Assembly (NCBI GenBank): GCA_964019135.1
Contig: OZ025260.1
Coordinates: forward strand, 23,368,254-23,432,253
Source: Arenicola marina
Taxonomy: Eukaryota; Annelida; Polychaeta; Arenicolidae
Direction of reading: 5' to 3'
Length of the DNA stretch: 64,000 nt
Below the pieces are notes generated by a model. The model had not been told where the DNA came from, did not search any database, and saw only the letters and a program-made list of their open reading frames with translations. Positions 57,785 to 64,000 of this stretch are shown piece by piece (the stretch's first letter is position 1; the number at the start of each line of letters is the position of its first letter). A program made the translations under genes and the position numbers.

Positions 57785-57850
57785 GGGCGGATCCATGGGG
57801 GGGGGGGGGGGGGCGACATGCATGTCGCCCCCCCCCCACCCCCATTTTAG
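57785..57850. repeat. Poly-G element with 34-bp perfect palindrome
   Basis: GGGCGGATCCATGG leads into a 17-G run. Positions 57804-57837 form a perfect palindrome with arms of ten G plus CGACATG and no loop. It is probably a variant of the same GGCGGATC element family as at 2957. Confidence 0.85.
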
Positions 57851-59516
57851 GGCCAAAATCTATACCATTTAACATGCGAAAACTAAAAAACTAGGCCATT
57901 ACTCGAAATATATATTTATAATGGCTTTACCGGACCAAACAATATTCCACCTGCATTGCTTGAATTTGTCCTTGAAGCCAAATGCTGTTTCCTGCCTGCC
58001 AACACATGTCTTTATTCCTTTACCCCTTGAATCTCTTAGCGTCAATCAATATTCGGGGTCAGAATTTCGGGCCCAAAGGCAAAAGCGATTTTCATAACGT
58101 AACCATTGAGTTTTAACGCATGTTACATGCAATTAAACTGCAGTCTTCGCCAATTTATCCGTAACTAACTGTGTATTTTATCTCTCGTACCTTGGTACTT
58201 GCCTTATGGGTCACCCTAATGATCCAGTGCTGTAGGTGTATCCCGAACAGGCTTCGTGAGACCAGCTATCACGGTGATGGAGTTCGCTGGTTCCATTGCG
58301 TAACCCCCCCTCCCCCCTTCCCCCCCTCCCCCGCACGGCCCACACACGCACACTTTCTCTACGCATCCCCAACCATTTACTACGCCACCACCACCCTCCA
58401 AGGTCATTGACGCATATAGACGATGCACCGATGTCGATCACCCAGAGCCCCCCCCCTCTCCCCCACCTCCCCCTCCACCCCCATCCATTCCTTTCCACAC
58501 CCCCCCCCCCGTCCCCCATCACCCCCAATCTTACCTCACCTCATAACCCATATTGTCTTTGCACTTTTATTTTCCTGATTTGTCATGCAGGTAAACAGAC
58601 CGTCCACGGAGGCATTATGATGCCGACGATTTTCTTGCTCGCACCCCACACTATTTCAACTCAAGTCGCATGAAGTTGCCGAAATGTCAGAAATTAGGTG
58701 TACGCATTAGGGACAAAGTATACAAGCCGACGTATTAGTGCGAGGAAATGTGTGGTCATGATAAACTTCTTTGCTTTCTTATGACATATTTTATTTTCAA
58801 TAGACGATATAATCGACGTACGTATTCATATGGCGTTGATTATTAATTTAAGCTTTAAGTATGCAGTGCCTCTCATGACATTTTTTTTAAAAATAAATTA
58901 TTAATTATCAGTATATATTTGTTTGTGTAAACAATATTTATTGACTATTGGCAAGCAGTACATAATACCATGTTTATGCCTCTGGTCAGTATATATGGTA
59001 GGTAGTTTATTTGGCAAAAAGGCCTTCAGGCCCATGGTATATATGCATACATATGAAGACACAAACCACCGAAATCACTCCTCAGACCAGTTTCCACGGC
59101 TAAGAACATTTTGGTCTAGTGTTACACTGCTCCAAATTTTGTAAGAAACGATCATATTCGCACAGAAATAAAGGATGATATATAATATATACATCGTTAC
59201 GATGTGGACACCGTTTAGTCTTTTATCTTCATTGCCTTAAGGTTGCAGTTACATGACAAGATGTTGGGCAAAACGTCATCGTTAAACTAGGAAAGTTTCG
59301 CATTTTGAATATCGGTTAGACCTACCTTCCTCTTGAAAGCAAAGCCACAACAGGTATGGAGTAATTAATGGTAGGGTTGTGTTAACTGTCATAGAGGGTC
59401 TAAACGATTTCCTAAATACTGCAATTTGTCGCATTTTCTCTCTCTTATCTCTTATCCGTTGTACAAGTCCATCTCATCGACCAGACCGTTTGTAAATTGA
59501 AGATCATATACATAAA
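57851..59516. other. Gene-poor spacer right of the duplication
   Basis: No supported gene. Contains a C-rich low-complexity tract (about 58303-58545) and AT-rich DNA. At 59003-59040 the minus strand reads GGGCCTGAAGGCCTTTTTGCCAAATAAAC, split here as GGGCCTGAAGGCC and TTTTTGCCAAATAAAC, resembling the 3' tail of a CR1/Jockey-like LINE or SINE. No coding part was found next to it. Confidence 0.5.
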
Positions 59517-59617
59517 TTAATATTATGCTTAGCTTTAAATTAATATTATGCATAGTTTTAAATTAATATTATGTTTAGCTTTAAATTACTATTACGTTTA
59601 GTTTTAAATTAATATTA
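59517..59617. repeat. 23-bp AT-rich tandem repeat
   Basis: About 4.4 copies of TTAATATTATGCTTAGCTTT followed by AAA. Confidence 0.85.
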
Positions 59618-59629
59618 GTTTAACATCGC

Positions 59630-60290
59630 ATCTGTTGTTACAATTCCAGATTCAAATGTAATCCAGCTACTTTCCTGAAGTCATTCAGTTCACCAAGCAG
59701 CGTTCTTAGCTGTCCTGATGATGTACATATTACATATCATCCTTTATTTCATGTCCTGTATAACGAAGAAACATTGTCATATTTAGCATATTGTGATATG
59801 CTATACTCTCGTTTCCACCTACTGATAGCAAATCCCAAAGCCTTTTAACCTGTTTTGTTTCTTAATCTGATCGCAGCTCAACGGACATAATGAACAACAT
59901 TGCAGAAAGTGGACTGACACCCCGGTTTTATCTCCATAGATACATGGAAGGGTTTTATTTTCCACACGCACAGAAGAATAATTATTTAATAAACGCACCT
60001 ATTGAATGAAAGACTGGCCAAATTAAGTTTCTGCAAAGATCACTGTAGACAGCCCCAGCCTAAGCTTTCGAAGGCTTTCTCTGAGTCCAGAAAGAGTAGT
60101 ATGCCATTGTTATGATTTGGATTTAGCATAATCTGCTATATCCTGCACAAGACGCATATTGTTGCCTATGCAACGATTAGGTATATACACCGACTAAGCC
60201 GAGCGCATAATGGTCCTAATAAACTTCTTTAGTCTCTTTGTAAGCACCATCTTGCAATCGACATCAGAAAGACTTATTGACTGGTGAGTC
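59630..60290 (-). mobile_element. Decayed L1/Tx1-like LINE reverse-transcriptase fragment
   Basis: Reading the minus strand in shifting frames gives RT-like blocks in the right order: PNRCIGNNMRLVQDIADYAK (near 60170), LLFLDSEKAFESLGWG (near 60080), GVSPLSAMLFIMSVEL (near 59900) and LRTLLGELNDFRKVAGLHLN (near 59690). Several stops and frameshifts; dead. It is a different element from the LINE in the tandem units. Its upstream part is cut off by the minisatellite at 60290. Confidence 0.65.
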
Positions 60291-61171
60291 CAGAGAGGAT
60301 GAGGCCAGAGAGGGCCAGGCCAGAGAGGATGAGGCCAGAGAGGGCCAGGCAGAGAGGATGAGGCCCGAGAGGATGAGGCCCGAGAGGATGAGACTAGAGA
60401 GTATGAGGCCAGAGAGGTTGAGGCAAGAGAGGATGATACCCGAGAGGATGAGACCAGAGAAGATGAGGCAAAAGAGGATGCGGCCCGAGAGAGGATGCGA
60501 CCCGAGAGAGGATGAGGCCAGAGAGGATGAGGCCCGAGAGAATGAGACCAGAGAGGATGAGGCCCGAGAGGATGAGACCAGAGAGGGCCAGGCCAGAGAG
60601 GATGAGGCCCGAGAGGATGAGGCCGGAGAGGATGAGACCAGAGAGGATGAGGCCAGAGAGGATGAGGCCAGAAAGGATGAGGCCAGAAAGGATGATGCCA
60701 GAGAGGATGAGGCCAGAAAGGATGAGGCCATAGAGGATGAGGCCAGAGAGGATGAGGCCAGAAAGGATGAGGCCAGAGAGGATGAGGCCAGAGAGGATGA
60801 GGTCGGAGAGGATGAGACCAGAAAGGATGAGGCCCGAGAGGATGAGGCCAGAGAGGATGAGGCCAGAGAGGATGAGGTCAGGGAGGATGAGGTCAGGGAG
60901 GATGAGGCCAGAGAGGATGAGACCCGAGAAAGGATGAGGCCAGAGAGGATGAGTTTAGAGAGGATGAGGCCCGAGAAAGGATGAGACCAGAGAGGATGAG
61001 GCCAGGGAGGATGAGGCCAGGGAGGATGAGGCCAGAGAGGAGAAGACCAGAGAGTAAGCTGAGGTGAGAGAGGATGAGGCCAGAGAGGATGAGGCCAGAG
61101 AGGATGACGCCAGGGAGGATGAGGCGAGAGAGGAAGCTGAGGCGAGAGAGGATGAGGCCAAATCAGTTACG
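60290..61171. repeat. 15-bp purine-rich minisatellite
   Basis: Dozens of copies of GAGGATGAGGCCAGA with point variants and occasional 10-bp or 16-bp units. Strong strand asymmetry (purines on plus). Because the period is divisible by three and lacks stops, all frames look open (EDEAR, RMRPE, and on the minus strand SSLAS); I do not regard these as proteins. The last bases before the gap are AATCAGTTACG, so the array may already have ended. Confidence 0.92.
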
Positions 61172-61371
61172 NNNNNNNNNNNNNNNNNNNNNNNNNNNNN
61201 NNNNNNNNNNNNNNNNNNNNNNNNNNNNNNNNNNNNNNNNNNNNNNNNNNNNNNNNNNNNNNNNNNNNNNNNNNNNNNNNNNNNNNNNNNNNNNNNNNNN
61301 NNNNNNNNNNNNNNNNNNNNNNNNNNNNNNNNNNNNNNNNNNNNNNNNNNNNNNNNNNNNNNNNNNNNNNN
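61172..61371. other. Assembly gap (200 N)
   Basis: Exactly 200 N, probably a conventional or estimated gap size. Gap placement just after a purine-rich array suggests a sequencing or assembly failure in the repeat. Confidence 0.98.
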
Positions 61372-63575
61372 GAGACAGAGTAACATCAGGTTGACTTGCA
61401 CTGCGCACACACCTCTGTCAGGCCTGATGAAAAGACCATCGCGTCGACCCGTCTCACCCCGCGCCTGTCGACGTGGGTGGCCCAGCGCTTAACTCCTCAC
61501 GCCCCCTCCCCCTCCCTTCACCCCAGGGGGGGGCGTAGGGGGGAGGGGGGGGGGGTCGGTCTGTCGCTTCTCACACCAGAGGCCACCCGCTTCACCCTCG
61601 AGTAGCGAGCAGCACGCACACACACACACACACATACACACACACATATATATATATATATATGCTTCGCTTCTTACTACCCAGATTGCTCCAGTCAAAG
61701 AAGTGGAGAGAGAGAACGCTTGGCGGCAGTTCAATACACGTGCAGCAGCAGCAGCAGCAGCCAAAAACAGCCCTCACCAGGTAAAAACAGCCGTGAGAAG
61801 GGTGAAAACAAAGCTCAACGGCCGAACGTGAACATAAGCCCATTACCGCTTAGGCATAAAGATATATAGATCGCTATCGAAGAAACATAATGAATACATT
61901 AGTCCGTGAGGTGATTTGGCCAGGCAAACAAGGGTACGGGTAAGGGGTTTTGGGGAGGGGAAGGCGGGGTGGAGAGGGGGGGGGGGTGGGAGGGGGTTAT
62001 ACCTATGGCTACATTACGCCGCCACCCACCGCCCTCCCTACCTAGTGAGCAAGAGGGGGAGTGGGGTACGGCGGGGGAGGGGGGCCGGGTGGGAAGCCGG
62101 GCACCAAACGGATCACTTCATCACTGGTTATCACTCCATCACATTTACATCACAAAAACCTTGAGCAGTAGTAATGAGCGCGCTATGCCGGCTGTTTTAC
62201 CTGCGTCCTGAACCCGCGGGCGACCGCCGGGGTGAACGCCGCTCGTCTCTATACGTCTTGTTTTACATAACGATGATCGCGCACTTTTGTGTGTGTGTAA
62301 CACGCTGGCGCCTTCTTTACGTAGCCCCCCCCCCTCGCCCCCTCCCCACAAACACACACTCACTGGCAGGAGGCGAAACGTGGAGTAAAAGCCGACAGTG
62401 TTAACCCCTACAAGCCATTATAATTACCCATAACCCCGCGCGTTTTAGTCCCGCTTGCTCAGTACAGAGTTTACGCACGCCGCTGGGAAGGCCAGTATTT
62501 ATATCACTTACCACTAGGAGTTGACCATACGCAGGTAACTGGAAAATGGCGTAGTTATTGCCCAATTAATAAAGAAAAGTGCGCTTGTAATCAATTGGCG
62601 GATAAAATAAGTTTTTGGCCCGATTCATTGCCAAAATTCCCAGTCGGGAGTAGAATGCGCCGTTATACTTACTACGAACATTTAGCGCGCAGGCATAAAA
62701 TAGACCGTCAGCCCGGGTACACAAACATCGCCGAAGTTGTCCCCAGGAATAGCGGCGAACACTCGAAATAGACTGGTCGTCTTTGCCTCCCCCTCACCCC
62801 CCCCCCCCCCCTTCCGCCTATTTCGCCAAGATCTTCCAGGGCGTCCCCTCACCCTTTACCATCTATCCGGGTCTCCACCTCCTCCTCCTCCTCCTCCTCA
62901 TCCTCCTCCTCCTCGCCACCATCCCCCACCCCACATTGGAGCTGTAAATGGGTCATACAAATACACCAGAAGGAAAAAGCTTTACAACTTCACAGCTTTC
63001 GTAGTATCACTGCAGTAGATGTAGCGAACAAAAACAAAAGAAACTGGTGGTTTATCTGGGCTTGGGGGGACCATCCTGACCGTGAGGCGGGCAACCACTT
63101 AGGAATTGGACACGGGAAACGGGCGGAACAATTCACTGTGACTGGATTCTGGTGGTCCATTATGTCATACAAAAGCTGTTACTTTACGCCCAATGTGTCG
63201 ATTCAGAATTACACTCGATGTCGCTCGTTGATCAAGTACAGTAAAACAGTATGTAACATGAGGATCTAGTCAAAATAACATATATATGTTTGGGAGAACC
63301 GCATTAAGACATGTGCTGTCGCTTTCACGGGGGCCACATCTGTGTCAGTAAAGATAAATGAATCCTTTACGATAGGCTGGCTACCATATGAATTATAGGC
63401 TACATATTATACAACTGATTGGAACAAATACAACAAATGATGAACATAAAAACATGAAGAAGAACAAATATAAGAAATTTGAAGGTTCATCATGGAACAT
63501 TTTACGAAAGGACTACATTCGTGTTATCTATGATCATTTTGAGATGATTAGGACTAAATATCAAATTAAAGCATG
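61372..63575. other. Gene-poor, simple-repeat-rich spacer
   Basis: No supported gene. Contains (CA)n then (TA)n at 61615-61662, (CAG)n at 61742-61762, several poly-G and poly-C tracts, and (CCT)n at about 62878-62916. Short open frames here are C- or G-rich low-complexity translations. A GC-richer patch at 62160-62260 might be promoter-like, but nothing decides it. Confidence 0.6.
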
Positions 63576-63579
63576 GAGG

Positions 63580-64000
63580 TCACGATCTACGGCGGCTACA
63601 GTTCAACGGTGGAGTTACAGTTCTGCCGTTTAATGAAAACAATTACCGTTCAGCCGTTGTTTTTATGTTCTGTTCTGTTCAGTGGCTACAGTTCATAGGC
63701 TGCTCTTAACGACTGCCGTTCTACGACTATCGTTCAACGACTACCGTTCAATTACTACCGTTCAATAACAACCTTTCAATAACTACCGTTCTATGGCCGA
63801 CGTTCGATGACTACCGTTCAACGAATACCTTTCTATGGCTAACATTCAATGAATATCGTTCATCGACCTCCGTTCTATGACTACCGTTCCATGGCTAACG
63901 TTTACCGACTACCGTTCGATTGCTACAGTTCAAAGACTTACACTTCTATGACTACCGTTCAAAGACGACCGTTCAATGACTGCCTTTAAATTCCTACCTT
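63580..64000. repeat. Degenerate 14-bp minisatellite running off the window
   Basis: Many diverged copies of GACTACCGTTCAAT, clearest at 63720-63830. The array continues past 64000. Confidence 0.8.

Noticed and set aside
58171-58673. Proline/histidine-rich frames in the C-rich tract
   Set aside because: Low-complexity translation in both strands with no domain.
60264-60984. Open frames of EDEAR, RMRPE or SSLAS repeats up to 235 codons
   Set aside because: Artefact of a stop-free 15-bp minisatellite; no start context, flanking exon or domain.

Overview
The window is animal nuclear DNA, probably from a marine invertebrate. The protein genes are metazoan families with GT-AG introns and polyadenylation signals. 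They sit among LINEs, small DNA transposons, an old Ty3/gypsy-type remnant, many minisatellites and dozens of poly-G/poly-C tracts. A highly heterozygous deuterostome such as amphioxus would fit, but the species cannot be fixed from this sequence alone.

Layout. About 90% of the window is one segment repeated three times head to tail: unit 1 (1-17136), unit 2 (17137-36988) and unit 3 (36989 to about 57720). Each unit has the same order: a left part of transposon debris (Ty3/gypsy fossil, small G-rich elements, a broken L1/Tx1-like LINE on the minus strand); a plus-strand sulfotransferase-like gene; then a tail-to-tail, ten-exon, minus-strand FHDC1/INF-like formin gene. I rebuilt the formin exon by exon from splice sites, and the reading phase closes across all ten exons in units 2 (714 aa) and 3 (776 aa). 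Unit 1 has lost the 5' half of the FH1 exon and is probably a pseudogene or a partial gene. Units 1 and 2 are nearly identical. The left part of unit 3 also matches them closely, but from about 45640 rightward it is clearly more diverged, so unit 3 is a mosaic.

Most unusual feature. The formin gene carries five internal tandem arrays, and several are built on its own splice sites or coding repeats. A 24-bp array is made of copies of the FH1 exon's 3' splice acceptor. A 57-69-bp GT-rich array is made of copies of an FH2 exon's 5' splice donor. A 31-bp array touches another donor. A 21-bp acidic repeat and a 36-bp FH1 proline repeat (about 3, 8 and 13 copies in units 1, 2 and 3) lie in the coding sequence. 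All differ in length among the three copies.

Right flank (57720-64000). There is no convincing gene. It holds a 34-bp perfect palindrome in a poly-G element, C-rich low-complexity DNA, a decayed L1/Tx1-like reverse transcriptase piece (minus strand, about 59630-60290), a 15-bp GAGGATGAGGCCAGA minisatellite running close to a 200-N gap (61172-61371), simple repeats, and a degenerate 14-bp minisatellite running off the window end.

The sulfotransferase and the formin are unrelated in function (Golgi carbohydrate sulfation versus actin/microtubule assembly). They share only their position and overlapping 3' ends.
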